From Candidatus Iainarchaeum sp. (GTDB taxonomy: Archaea; Iainarchaeota; Iainarchaeia; Iainarchaeales; GCA-2688035): DNA of 6,663 bases. The position numbers and the translations under genes are program-made. Shown here one piece after another: positions 1 through 5,915 of this stretch (position 1 is its first letter; the number at the start of each line of letters is the position of its first letter). A model generated the notes under the pieces. It worked only from the letters and a program-made list of their open reading frames with translations, was not told the DNA's origin and did not search any database. The DNA is taken from positions 1-6,663 of the forward strand of contig JAFCFG010000055.1 of the NCBI GenBank assembly GCA_017608725.1. The letters run 5' to 3'.

Positions 1-149
1 GCTCGTCTTACCGCCACTCCCTCAACTGGAGTAGTACCGACAGAGGTCATACAAGGGAGGTGAATTGCTAACTTAGTGCACCTCAAGGTACACCAACCCT
101 GCATTTCCTCTTCTACCGCTGCCTTTTTAAAAGCAAGTGGTTGTTTGGA
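1..149. other. left-flank sequence with no supported gene
   Basis: I see no gene here that I can defend. The stretch is richer in G+C than the region to the right. It contains one hairpin: GAGGTG at 57-62 can pair with CACCTC at 79-84. Two short open frames touch the left edge, one rightward ending at TGA 61-63 and one leftward starting at an ATG at 50-48. They overlap, so at most one can be real, and neither is long enough to judge. The segment is probably host chromosome or the far side of an integration site, but this is inference from composition and the tRNA 3' end further right. Confidence 0.4.
124..133 (+). promoter_or_regulatory. TATA-like box ahead of the structured RNA block
   Basis: TTTTTAAAAG is a plausible archaeal TATA box. 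Its centre lies about 22-26 bases before position 150, where the long stem of the candidate RNA begins, which is the spacing expected between a TATA box and a transcript start. No clear purine-rich BRE precedes it, so this is a candidate only. Confidence 0.35.
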
Positions 150-230
150 GCTGGCGGGGGCTGCAGCTGTGCAAGCACAGTGAAAATTCGAGCAGGAAGC
201 CGGGCTTGGACTGCAGCCCCTTTCGCCAGC
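150..230 (+). ncRNA. candidate structured non-coding RNA, family unknown
   Basis: The block folds on paper into a long closed structure. GCTGGCG at 150-156 pairs with CGCCAGC at 224-230, and the adjoining GGGGCTGCAG at 157-166 pairs with CTGCAGCCCC at 211-220, giving 17 base pairs interrupted only by a TTT bulge at 221-223. Two smaller hairpins sit inside: CTGTGC/GCACAG at 167-180 and AAGC/GCTT at 197-207. A TATA-like box lies at the right distance upstream. No open frame explains this much pairing. I could not match it to RNase P, SRP or tmRNA by their conserved motifs. The strand is inferred from the promoter, since the stem would also form in the opposite transcript. The true ends are unknown, and the RNA may run further right. 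Confidence 0.45.
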
Positions 231-274
231 GAGTGCGGCGATTGAGAAAATTAGCATAAGAAACCACCCCCCTT

Positions 275-300
275 CCTCACCAAAGCCCTGTTCGGTGAGG
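275..300. repeat. hairpin with 7-bp stem
   Basis: CCTCACC at 275-281 is the perfect complement of GGTGAGG at 294-300, with a 12-base loop. The loop contains AGCCCTG (284-290), which can alternatively pair with the tRNA-like acceptor strand at 422-428. The two pairings need not exclude each other, because the loop is free. Confidence 0.5.
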
Positions 301-378
301 TGAAAAAATCCGAAGAATAAGCACCTAATCGCAAAACTTGCTGATCAAACTCGCTAAATCCAAGCTTTTTCCAAAATT

Positions 379-399
379 CGGTTTTTGCCTCAAAAACCG
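379..399. repeat. 9-bp perfect inverted repeat beside the tRNA 3' end
   Basis: CGGTTTTTG at 379-387 and CAAAAACCG at 391-399 form a perfect stem around a 3-base centre. It ends six bases before the tRNA T-arm. This position suits an arm-type or core-flanking site for the recombinase encoded downstream, or part of a variable arm or RNA structure. The sequence alone does not decide between these. Confidence 0.55.
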
Positions 400-404
400 C
401 ACTC

Positions 405-429
405 TGGAGTTCGAATCTCTCCGGGGCTA
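405..429 (+). tRNA. tRNA 3' end (T-arm and acceptor strand); probable attachment-site core
   Basis: The T-loop TTCGAAT is flanked by a T-stem (TGGAG/CTCTC, with one U-C mismatch at the outer pair), then by the 3' acceptor strand CGGGGCT and discriminator A. No CCA follows, and a run of seven T starts six bases later, as for an archaeal tRNA gene end. I cannot find a proper D-arm or anticodon arm upstream. AGCCCTG at 284-290 can pair with all seven acceptor bases, counting one G-U pair, but the 146 bases between would need an intron and unusual arms. With a tyrosine recombinase gene 345 bases away, the simplest reading is an att site: the tRNA 3' end is the usual integration target of such enzymes. 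The amino acid cannot be named. Confidence 0.6.
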
Positions 430-434
430 CTATC

Positions 435-441
435 TTTTTTT
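435..441 (+). terminator. T-run terminator after the tRNA 3' end
   Basis: Seven consecutive T residues follow shortly after the tRNA 3' end. Runs like this are typical terminators for archaeal stable-RNA genes. The opposite strand here lies just beyond the end of the leftward ribbon-helix-helix gene and gives an A-run, so the signal serves only the rightward transcript. Confidence 0.4.
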
Positions 442-465
442 GCCCCTGATTCAAACTCCCGCCAC

Positions 466-612
466 TCATCTCTTAGCCCCCTTTTTGTGTTTTTTATAAA
501 ATTCGATTAAACGCTGAATTACGTGCCAATAAGGTTCTTGAGGTACTGCTTTCAATGTTTTAAGTTCTTTCAAAATAGCAGTTGGCATTCTCATGGAAAT
601 TTGCTTGGCCAT
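466..612 (-). CDS. small ribbon-helix-helix type DNA-binding regulator
   Basis: This 48-residue basic protein probably binds operator DNA as a dimer. It begins with a short strand of alternating polar and hydrophobic residues (KQISMRMP, residues 3-10), then one helix (about 10-22), a turn with VPQEPYW, and a second helix rich in Ile, Leu and Tyr (about 29-42), ending in a Lys/Arg tail. That layout and size fit the Arc/CopG ribbon-helix-helix fold. The frame opens further upstream, but I chose the ATG at 612 because a TATA-like box lies about 35 bases ahead, which would put the transcript start inside any longer coding version, and because GGTG sits five bases before the ATG. The gene is divergent from the recombinase, an arrangement common for regulators of integration or copy number. 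A role as repressor of itself or the recombinase is inference. It could also be an antitoxin, but no toxin gene is adjacent. Confidence 0.7.
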   Translation of the reverse strand: MAKQISMRMPTAILKELKTLKAVPQEPYWHVIQRLIEFYKKHKKGAKR

Positions 613-644
613 TGAAACACCGCTATGTAATAGAACCAAAAACT

Positions 645-655
645 TTTTAAATATA
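645..655 (-). promoter_or_regulatory. TATA-like promoter for the leftward regulator gene
   Basis: On the minus strand the sequence reads TATATTTAAAA. Its centre is about 38 bases before the chosen ATG at 612, so transcription would start near 624 and leave a leader of roughly a dozen bases that includes the GGTG motif. This supports the short start and argues against the 72-residue version of the frame. Confidence 0.5.
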
Positions 656-707
656 TTCATACAGCTTACATACATATAACACACTCACGATACACAGTTA
701 ACTCTTG

Positions 708-716
708 CTTATATTG
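708..716 (+). promoter_or_regulatory. possible TATA box for the recombinase gene
   Basis: CTTATATTG is the best rightward TATA-like match between the two divergent genes. Transcription would start near 735-740 and leave a leader of about 35-40 bases containing the complete inverted repeat at 753-780. The match is weak and no BRE is evident. Confidence 0.3.
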
Positions 717-752
717 TGCTCAAAGCAGTATTTTACCTTTTTGATAGTAAAG

Positions 753-780
753 TTCCACTAAACCAGAAAGTTTAGTGGAA
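753..780. promoter_or_regulatory. 11-bp perfect inverted repeat over the recombinase start
   Basis: TTCCACTAAAC (753-763) and GTTTAGTGGAA (770-780) are exact inverse complements around the six-base centre CAGAAA. The right arm contains the GTG start at 775-777. As DNA it would suit a dimeric operator, for example for the ribbon-helix-helix protein encoded next door. As RNA it would be a hairpin that hides the start codon. I found no second copy of the arms in the regulator's own promoter. Confidence 0.6.
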
Positions 781-1818
781 AATAACTCTTTTTTGGTTTT
801 AAAGATGTTGCAGGCTATTAATTTGCAGGTGGTTGGGTTGGAGCTGAATGCTTTGCCTATTGACCAAAAGGCAAAGTTGCTTTCTGAACTGGTTCAAGAT
901 AAAGAGATTTTATGGCAGCTTCCAAAAAACAAGCTCAAGCAAATTAGTAAGGCAATTAGCAAGGTGCGAAAACTCAAGTATGCAAGAAGAAGACAGCCGA
1001 AGTATGGGCTATTTGGAGCAAAGACGATGGACTTGCCAGAGATTGATGCTTTTTTCAGCGCTTTTAAGCCAGAAGAGTGGCGCTATAAAGTGCTGTTTTT
1101 AACGCAAGCATTTTTGGGCTTGCGTATTGGTGAAGTGGTAAAAATCAAGCTTGAAGACATTGATTTTGTGAATAAACAAATCCGAATTCACACAGAAAAG
1201 CAAGTGCATTACGAAACCGATGTTTTTATGGCAATGCACGAAAAGCTCGAAACATTGCTTCTTGATTATACCACTATTTATGAAAAAGAAATAAAAGAAC
1301 ACGACAATTACATTTTCTTTTCTGTGCAGAGAAACTGCCACACAAAGCACGTAACTACAGCCCATGCTCGCAATGTTTTTCGCAGAATTTGCAAGCGAGC
1401 TGGCCTTGATCAAATCTATGGTTACAGAGAGATTATTTCAGAGCCAGCGGCTTTGAAGCTTTACGAGTTCCTCAAAGGAGAAAAACCGCAGCCAATAAAA
1501 GAAATAAAAAAGAATCTGGGCTTTTCCGAAAGCAAGATTCAAAAAATTTTGCACGATTATAATCACTTTTTCAAGCTTAAAAATGGCAAAGTTCGAATAG
1601 TTGAACACAAGCTTTATCTTTACACAACACACAGCTTGAGGCATGCTTTTGGCAAGTATTTAGCGAAGCGCGGCGTTCCGATTGAAATTGCAAAGCATCT
1701 TTTGAGGCATCAAGACATCAAAAGCACGCAAATTTACTATGTGCCAGACAAAGAGCAGGTTGATGCAACAATGCACAATTTGTTTGCTTTTCCAGAAACA
1801 AAACGAAAAAAATATTAA
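775..1818 (+). CDS. tyrosine recombinase / integrase with inserted winged-helix-like domain
   Basis: This enzyme would cut and rejoin DNA at the attachment site to insert or excise the element. The catalytic set is complete: Arg117 in LGLRIGE, a likely Lys142 in the beta-hairpin, His286 and Arg289 in THSLRH, His312 in LLRHQD, and nucleophile Tyr321 in STQIYY. Residues 1-75 are helical and basic, consistent with a core-binding domain. Between the first Arg box and HxxR lies an extra segment of about 60 residues (roughly 220-281) that reads as a winged helix-turn-helix: a helix (AALKLYEFLKG), IKEIKKNLGFSESKIQKIL as the helix-turn-helix, then a basic two-strand wing. The gene is intact, not split by integration as in fuselloviruses. 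Neither GTG 775 nor the alternative ATG 805 has a ribosome binding site; I kept 775, where an inverted repeat overlaps the start. Shifting to 805 would lose ten residues without touching a motif. Confidence 0.9.
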   Translation: MENNSFLVLKMLQAINLQVVGLELNALPIDQKAKLLSELVQDKEILWQLPKNKLKQISKAISKVRKLKYARRRQPKYGLFGAKTMDLPEIDAFFSAFKPEEWRYKVLFLTQAFLGLRIGEVVKIKLEDIDFVNKQIRIHTEKQVHYETDVFMAMHEKLETLLLDYTTIYEKEIKEHDNYIFFSVQRNCHTKHVTTAHARNVFRRICKRAGLDQIYGYREIISEPAALKLYEFLKGEKPQPIKEIKKNLGFSESKIQKILHDYNHFFKLKNGKVRIVEHKLYLYTTHSLRHAFGKYLAKRGVPIEIAKHLLRHQDIKSTQIYYVPDKEQVDATMHNLFAFPETKRKKY

Positions 1819-1843
1819 TAAGAAATAACATTCAAAATAACGC

Positions 1844-1850
1844 AGGAGGT
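1844..1850 (+). promoter_or_regulatory. strong ribosome binding site that fixes the ATG at 1859
   Basis: AGGAGGT is an excellent Shine-Dalgarno match, with its last base eight bases before ATG 1859. A TTG in the same frame at 1850 overlaps the motif itself and cannot be the start. This is the clearest ribosome binding site in the window. Confidence 0.75.
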
Positions 1851-1858
1851 TGGGCTTG

Positions 1859-2725
1859 ATGAAAGAATGGCTTTCTGAACATAAAGGAACTATTTTGACT
1901 ATTGTTATAGCGCTTTTCCTTGTCTATGCGATGAATCACTACTACAACCTAAAGCTTGAAGAAAAAGCAGTTTCCTTTGTTCACAATATCAACCCAGTTG
2001 TGGATGATTGTGGTAGCGATAAAAGCTGTTTCGAAAAACATTTAGAGTTTTGCGAAAAGGCGATTTATAAGCCAAAAGCTGGCACTGTTTTGTTAAAGAT
2101 GAAAAATGAAGAAATACAAGCCACTGAAAACACGGTTGTTGAAATAAAAGAAGCTTTGTCTGCAAAATCCGAAATTGGAGTCCGCTGTAAAGTTTTTTAC
2201 AAGGATGTAAACAGAATTATCCACAATAGTCCTAGCTATGAAATTAGCCATATAAGCTTTAATCCAGCTACAGGCAAACTCACCTTTAACGAATTGGGAA
2301 AATATTACTTAGAAATAAAGGTCGATTCTTCCTCGCAAAGTCTGAAAAGCGCAAAAGTTGTGATCTCTTGCAATGATAAGAACATTTATGCTGAAGAAAA
2401 AAGTGCTACTAAGGGCTATCTTACTAATTGTTTGCTTTTTCCTATAGATCTAGAAGAATCCAAAATAGGCGATTGCAAATTGATTGCAGTAACAGTTGAA
2501 GCTTTTGGGCTAAAAGGTCCACTTGCAAGAAGCAATATGACCTACAGTGTGTGGCCTGAAATAAGCAAGTTGGAAACAAAACTTACTTGTTCTTCTGTTA
2601 CTGAAAAACCTATAAAGAGTTCAATTGTTGGAAGTTGGAATTGTTATTTTGAAACTAATTCTCCTGATTCTGATGAATACAAGGTTTCTGTTGGCTTTTT
2701 AGAGTGTAGAAAGGCTCGCAAATAG
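1859..2725 (+). CDS. membrane-anchored cysteine-rich protein, function unknown
   Basis: I do not recognise this 288-residue protein. A charged N-terminus (MKEWLSEHKG) leads into one hydrophobic segment at residues 11-25, followed by a long polar domain to the C-terminus, suggesting a single-pass anchor with the bulk outside the cell or on the virion surface. The domain holds ten cysteines: three close together near residues 50-66 (DDCGSDKSC, EFC) and seven spread through strand-rich sequence. An even number in an exported domain suggests disulfides. Alternating hydrophobic strands such as YYLEIKV and AKVVISC suggest beta-sandwich repeats, without a recognised family. The gene follows the recombinase by 40 bases and precedes the large structural-type gene by 43, so it may be the first gene of the virion module. 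The alternatives are a membrane-associated host-interaction protein or an exclusion factor. Confidence 0.8.
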   Translation: MKEWLSEHKGTILTIVIALFLVYAMNHYYNLKLEEKAVSFVHNINPVVDDCGSDKSCFEKHLEFCEKAIYKPKAGTVLLKMKNEEIQATENTVVEIKEALSAKSEIGVRCKVFYKDVNRIIHNSPSYEISHISFNPATGKLTFNELGKYYLEIKVDSSSQSLKSAKVVISCNDKNIYAEEKSATKGYLTNCLLFPIDLEESKIGDCKLIAVTVEAFGLKGPLARSNMTYSVWPEISKLETKLTCSSVTEKPIKSSIVGSWNCYFETNSPDSDEYKVSVGFLECRKARK

Positions 2726-2768
2726 CAAACCGAAATGTATCGTTACGCTGACGCACATATTTTAAATA

Positions 2769-5700
2769 ATGGTAACAAAAAGCGAAGCGATAGAACGAAT
2801 TCAAGAAGCAGCTTCTTCTGGCAAGATACCAGAACACACAGCGAAGTCATATATAGAGCGCATTGAAAAAGGATGGAGCTCACCAGAGTATATGATAAGA
2901 AAATTGCAGCGAAAAATCCAGAAGGAAGTTGCAGAAAGGCCACAGCAAACAGTGCAGCGCATAAGAGAAAAGCAGGCAGAAAAACAGGCAAAAGAATTCG
3001 TTGAAAAACATCCTGATTTTGTGGTTGTTGAAGAGGGTAAATCAAAAAAGTTTGTTGGTAGCGAAGAGTATAAAATAAAACAGCTTTCCAAAGAATTGCT
3101 CGAAAAAGAAAAAGTAGCTGTGAAGTATCCTTCGGCTTCTCAAAAAATGGTTGAATTTTCACAGGGCAAAGCCCAAAGCAAAGTTGTTGAAGTGCAAATT
3201 TCCAAACCTGAAGATTTAAGTTATGCTAATCTCAAAAGGCTTGCTTGGGAGCAAAGTGGCAAAACACAGCAGAAAGAAAAACAAACGAAAGTGCAGAAAA
3301 AATCGCCGCTGGTTGAATTTGTTGAAAAGCAGTCGCCACTGGCAAAAATAGCTTTTAAATCTGGCAAAACGCCAGAAGCTCAGCGAGAGCAGATTAGAGA
3401 AAGAGCTCTGCAGAAAGTTTCAGAGCTTTCTCTTGCGCCTGCACTTGCTTTTTCTTATCCAAGTTTTGAGAGCGAAGCCCTTTATTTCGAGCCGCTAACG
3501 CCAGAAAAAAAGCTTGCTTACAAGGCCGCAGCCGAATACAAACCAAAGCTTGGCGAAACATACCTTGCGCCAGCAACTGAAGAACAGCGAGCAAGCTTGC
3601 GAATGCAACAGAAATATTCCGAGTTTTTTGAACCTGTTCCCGGTCCCGCAGGAATTGTGCAAAAAGCTTGGCAACCTGTGGTTTCTTTTTTCAAGTTGCC
3701 AGAAGCCGAAAGAGAACTCAAAATCGAAGAAAAACAGCAAATTCTGGAAGGTTTAGGCAAACCTTCAGTAACGTTCAAGCCTGTTGGCTTGCCAGAAGAA
3801 GGCAAAGCAATAAAACTTGAGTTAGCACCAAGTAAAAAATACACAAAGCAGGAAAAGAAAGCAAAAGAAAAAATTGAGAAAGAGATCAGAGCTTTGCAGG
3901 TTCAAAAATCACCGCAAGAGTGGGGCATGGTTGCGCTTGAAGGCGCAGCTGTGGGGGGTGTGTTTGGGCTCACAGGCGGGCTTTCTGGCGTAACAATTGG
4001 AGCTGCATCTGCAGCTGCTGGTTCTTTAGCTGGCACTGCCGCAAGCGATGTAACTTATGTGGAAACTGGTTCGCCAGAGCTCGCACTTGCGGCTGGTTTA
4101 GGCACGGGCATTGCAACAGCTGTCGGTAGTGCCAAGTTTCTCTCTTCCCGCCTGCTAAAGCCCACAGAGTTTGAGGTTGCTGCTAAATACAAAGCGCTGG
4201 AGCTTGGCAGGAAAAAAGGAAAAACAACCTATGCAATTGCAGCAAAAAAAGGCGAAGCGAAAGTCAAGCTTCCTCTCGAAGAAAAACGATTTGCGATTAC
4301 AGACACAGATTTTATTGCTGAAGTTGGCAAATATCCACAAAAGCCAGTTCCATTTACCGAGTATAAAATTGCAACTGAGCTGAAAAAAATCAGCAAACTG
4401 CCAAAAGGCAGGCTGACATCCACAAAAATCTCAGGCAAGATTCTTGGCAAAAAAGCTAAAAGCGTAACAATTCAGAAAGCAACAGAATTCACAAAGCTTC
4501 CACAAGGCAGTGTGGAAATAGGGGAAAGCTACGGTTATGTTATAAGCGAAAAATCCAGCAGATTGTTAAAGGGCAAGCAGTTTGGCAGGGGCTTTACAAA
4601 ATACGTTGCAAAAATAGGCAAAGCAAAGCTAACCGAAACAGGTGCAACAAAGATTCAAAAAGTCGGCGTGGTTGCAAAAGGCTGGGTTGAAAAGCTTGGA
4701 AAAAGCTTACTAGGTAAAGGAAAAGTGCAATATAGAGCTCCTTTGAAAAGCATTGCCATTATGGAAGTGGAAAAGCCTATTCCACAGGTTCCTAAAACAG
4801 GCCTTATTTCTGCTGGCAGAGCAACAAAGTTTGTTCAGCTTGGCAAAACTGCTGGAAAGCTTGCAAAAGCTACAGTTGCTACCCAAAAGCAATTTGCTTG
4901 GAAAGCTGCTGGCGAATTCTTGAGCAGAATGAGCAAAATTTCAATAGTTGGCGCTGTTGGTGGAACAGCAGCAGCTGTTTCTAAAACTGCAAGAAAAACA
5001 CAAGTTAGACTGAGGCCAATTATTAAGGCAGACTTTTTGCCCGATGTGCAAACCAGATCAGCGCCGCTCTCTATAATAAAACCTATAGAAAAGATAATAA
5101 CAAAACCAACTGTGAGAACTACTTTTAAGAGTGCAACCTTGACCAAACAGGCAAAAGCTTTGAAAACTGAAATCAAGGCTAAAACAAAAACGCTGACTAA
5201 AGAGATGGAAATAACAAAGCCGAAATTAACTCAAATTGAGACAGCAGTTACAGGCGAAACTACTGGAGAGAAAACAGCTACACTTCCAAAAGTCACACAA
5301 GCAGAAATTCCTATTGCAACCCAACTGCAAAAAACCAGAACAGGTTCTTTAGTTAGGCCAATAACTGTGCCTCCTATTACAGAAATACAGCCAAAAATCA
5401 GAATTTGGCCTAAAAGAAAAAGCGCCAAACTGCCGCCAGTTGCTCGCAAAAAAGAGTTTGGCTATCATGTTTACGCCAAAGAAAAAGGCAGGTTTGTTAA
5501 GGTTTCAAAGAAGCCTTTGCCTAAGCAAGATGCTTTGCGCTTAGGCGCAACTGTGGTTGATGAAACAGTTTCTGCAACATTCAAGATTAAGAAAGCACGC
5601 AAAAAGGTTGAAAAGCCTTTGATTTCGTTCAGGCCGTTTAATCTGTTCAAATTCAGGCAGAAAAAAGGCACAAAGAATGTGTTTGTTGAAAAGAACACAT

Positions 5701-5789
5701 TCAGAATTGATTCGCTTGGCGAGCTTAAAGGGATTACCGTGAAAGGCTGGCTCGCAAGAAGAAAAAAGAAGAGCTTGGGGTGGTTTTGA
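2769..5789 (+). CDS. large basic virion-type protein with Gly/Ala-rich hydrophobic stretches
   Basis: This 1006-residue, Lys-rich protein contains no cysteine and matches no enzyme family I know. Residues 1-215 are mostly charged helix, likely coiled coil in parts, with many KEK and REK runs. Residues 387-426 and 437-457 are Gly/Ala-rich hydrophobic segments (GGVFGLTGGLSGVTIG, AAGLGTGIATAVG) able to sit in a membrane or pack like glycine zippers, and a third lies at 724-738. Residues 770-870 form a Thr/Lys/Pro-rich linker. The C-terminus (about 896-1003) looks like a compact module, running from FGYHVYAKEKGRFVKV through DALRLGATVVDETVSATF to FRIDSLGELKGITVKGWLARR. Size, composition and neighbours suggest a structural, tape-measure-like or membrane-penetration protein; this is inference. 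ATG 2769 lacks a ribosome binding site, and the next Met is residue 42. Its stop overlaps the next gene's start. Confidence 0.8.
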   Translation: MVTKSEAIERIQEAASSGKIPEHTAKSYIERIEKGWSSPEYMIRKLQRKIQKEVAERPQQTVQRIREKQAEKQAKEFVEKHPDFVVVEEGKSKKFVGSEEYKIKQLSKELLEKEKVAVKYPSASQKMVEFSQGKAQSKVVEVQISKPEDLSYANLKRLAWEQSGKTQQKEKQTKVQKKSPLVEFVEKQSPLAKIAFKSGKTPEAQREQIRERALQKVSELSLAPALAFSYPSFESEALYFEPLTPEKKLAYKAAAEYKPKLGETYLAPATEEQRASLRMQQKYSEFFEPVPGPAGIVQKAWQPVVSFFKLPEAERELKIEEKQQILEGLGKPSVTFKPVGLPEEGKAIKLELAPSKKYTKQEKKAKEKIEKEIRALQVQKSPQEWGMVALEGAAVGGVFGLTGGLSGVTIGAASAAAGSLAGTAASDVTYVETGSPELALAAGLGTGIATAVGSAKFLSSRLLKPTEFEVAAKYKALELGRKKGKTTYAIAAKKGEAKVKLPLEEKRFAITDTDFIAEVGKYPQKPVPFTEYKIATELKKISKLPKGRLTSTKISGKILGKKAKSVTIQKATEFTKLPQGSVEIGESYGYVISEKSSRLLKGKQFGRGFTKYVAKIGKAKLTETGATKIQKVGVVAKGWVEKLGKSLLGKGKVQYRAPLKSIAIMEVEKPIPQVPKTGLISAGRATKFVQLGKTAGKLAKATVATQKQFAWKAAGEFLSRMSKISIVGAVGGTAAAVSKTARKTQVRLRPIIKADFLPDVQTRSAPLSIIKPIEKIITKPTVRTTFKSATLTKQAKALKTEIKAKTKTLTKEMEITKPKLTQIETAVTGETTGEKTATLPKVTQAEIPIATQLQKTRTGSLVRPITVPPITEIQPKIRIWPKRKSAKLPPVARKKEFGYHVYAKEKGRFVKVSKKPLPKQDALRLGATVVDETVSATFKIKKARKKVEKPLISFRPFNLFKFRQKKGTKNVFVEKNTFRIDSLGELKGITVKGWLARRKKKSLGWF

Positions 5790-5911
5790 TGGCGAAGCTG
5801 TGGAAGATTTTGTCAGTTTCGAGAAGAAAACCCAAGAAGCTTAAAGGAAAGACGTTCGTGTGGATATTCAACCGCAAAATTAGAAGGTGGGTAAAATTCA
5901 GAACAAGGTGA
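5789..5911 (+). CDS. 40-residue highly basic protein, function unknown
   Basis: The ATG overlaps the preceding stop (TGATG), and GGGGTGG at 5777-5783 gives a ribosome binding site five bases upstream. The product has 16 Lys/Arg, no Asp or Glu, and three tryptophans spaced through the chain (W5, W25, W34). It starts with a short amphipathic stretch (AKLWKILSV), then a basic patch (SRRKPKKLKGK), and ends in an aromatic and basic segment (FVWIFNRKIRRWVKF). Such a composition suits nucleic-acid binding or attachment to membranes through an amphipathic helix. Its place between the large structural-type gene and the two-membrane-segment gene suggests a minor virion component. No family is recognised. 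The gene is supported by its translational coupling on both sides and its ribosome binding site, not by homology. Confidence 0.65.
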   Translation: MAKLWKILSVSRRKPKKLKGKTFVWIFNRKIRRWVKFRTR

Positions 5912-5912
5912 T
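5905..5912 (+). promoter_or_regulatory. ribosome binding site overlapping the previous stop
   Basis: AAGGTGAT is a strong Shine-Dalgarno sequence and includes the TGA stop of the 40-residue gene. It lies three bases before ATG 5916, measured from its end, or five from GGTG. Ribosomes ending on the upstream gene would be placed directly to restart. Confidence 0.6.
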
Positions 5913-5915
5913 AAG

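Noticed and set aside
1..63. Rightward open frame entering from the left edge and ending at TGA 61-63
   Set aside because: Twenty codons without a visible start or motif, and a leftward ATG frame (50 to 1) overlaps it. Neither can be told from chance.
215..260. 5' half of a tRNA beginning AGCCCC at 215 with a CGCC/GGCG D-stem
   Set aside because: The seventh acceptor pair fails, the D-loop lacks the GG pair, and no anticodon arm follows. The bases are better explained by the long stem at 150-230.
150..260. RNase P or SRP RNA
   Set aside because: The conserved RNase P blocks and the SRP helix 8 motif were not found on either strand.
150..430. tmRNA, from ATTCGAGCAGG and the tRNA-like 3' end
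   Set aside because: The 5' GGGGCTG-type strand would have to pair with the 3' end, but the 3' strand is CGGGGCT, so it does not. No convincing tag frame is present, and the context looks archaeal.
251..469. Leftward 72-residue open frame containing APERFEL
   Set aside because: It runs antisense across the tRNA T-arm; the PERFEL-type string is a well-known product of reading a tRNA 3' end backwards. No ribosome binding site or family supports it.
613..684. N-terminal extension of the leftward regulator to an ATG at 684
   Set aside because: The extension would contain the TATA-like promoter, and its sequence is unlike a ribbon-helix-helix start. The ATG at 612 has GGTG in place.
1099..1413. 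Leftward 104-residue frame and similar frames inside the recombinase and large genes
   Set aside because: These lie opposite or out of frame to genes with strong coding evidence and show no motif, ribosome binding site or family of their own.
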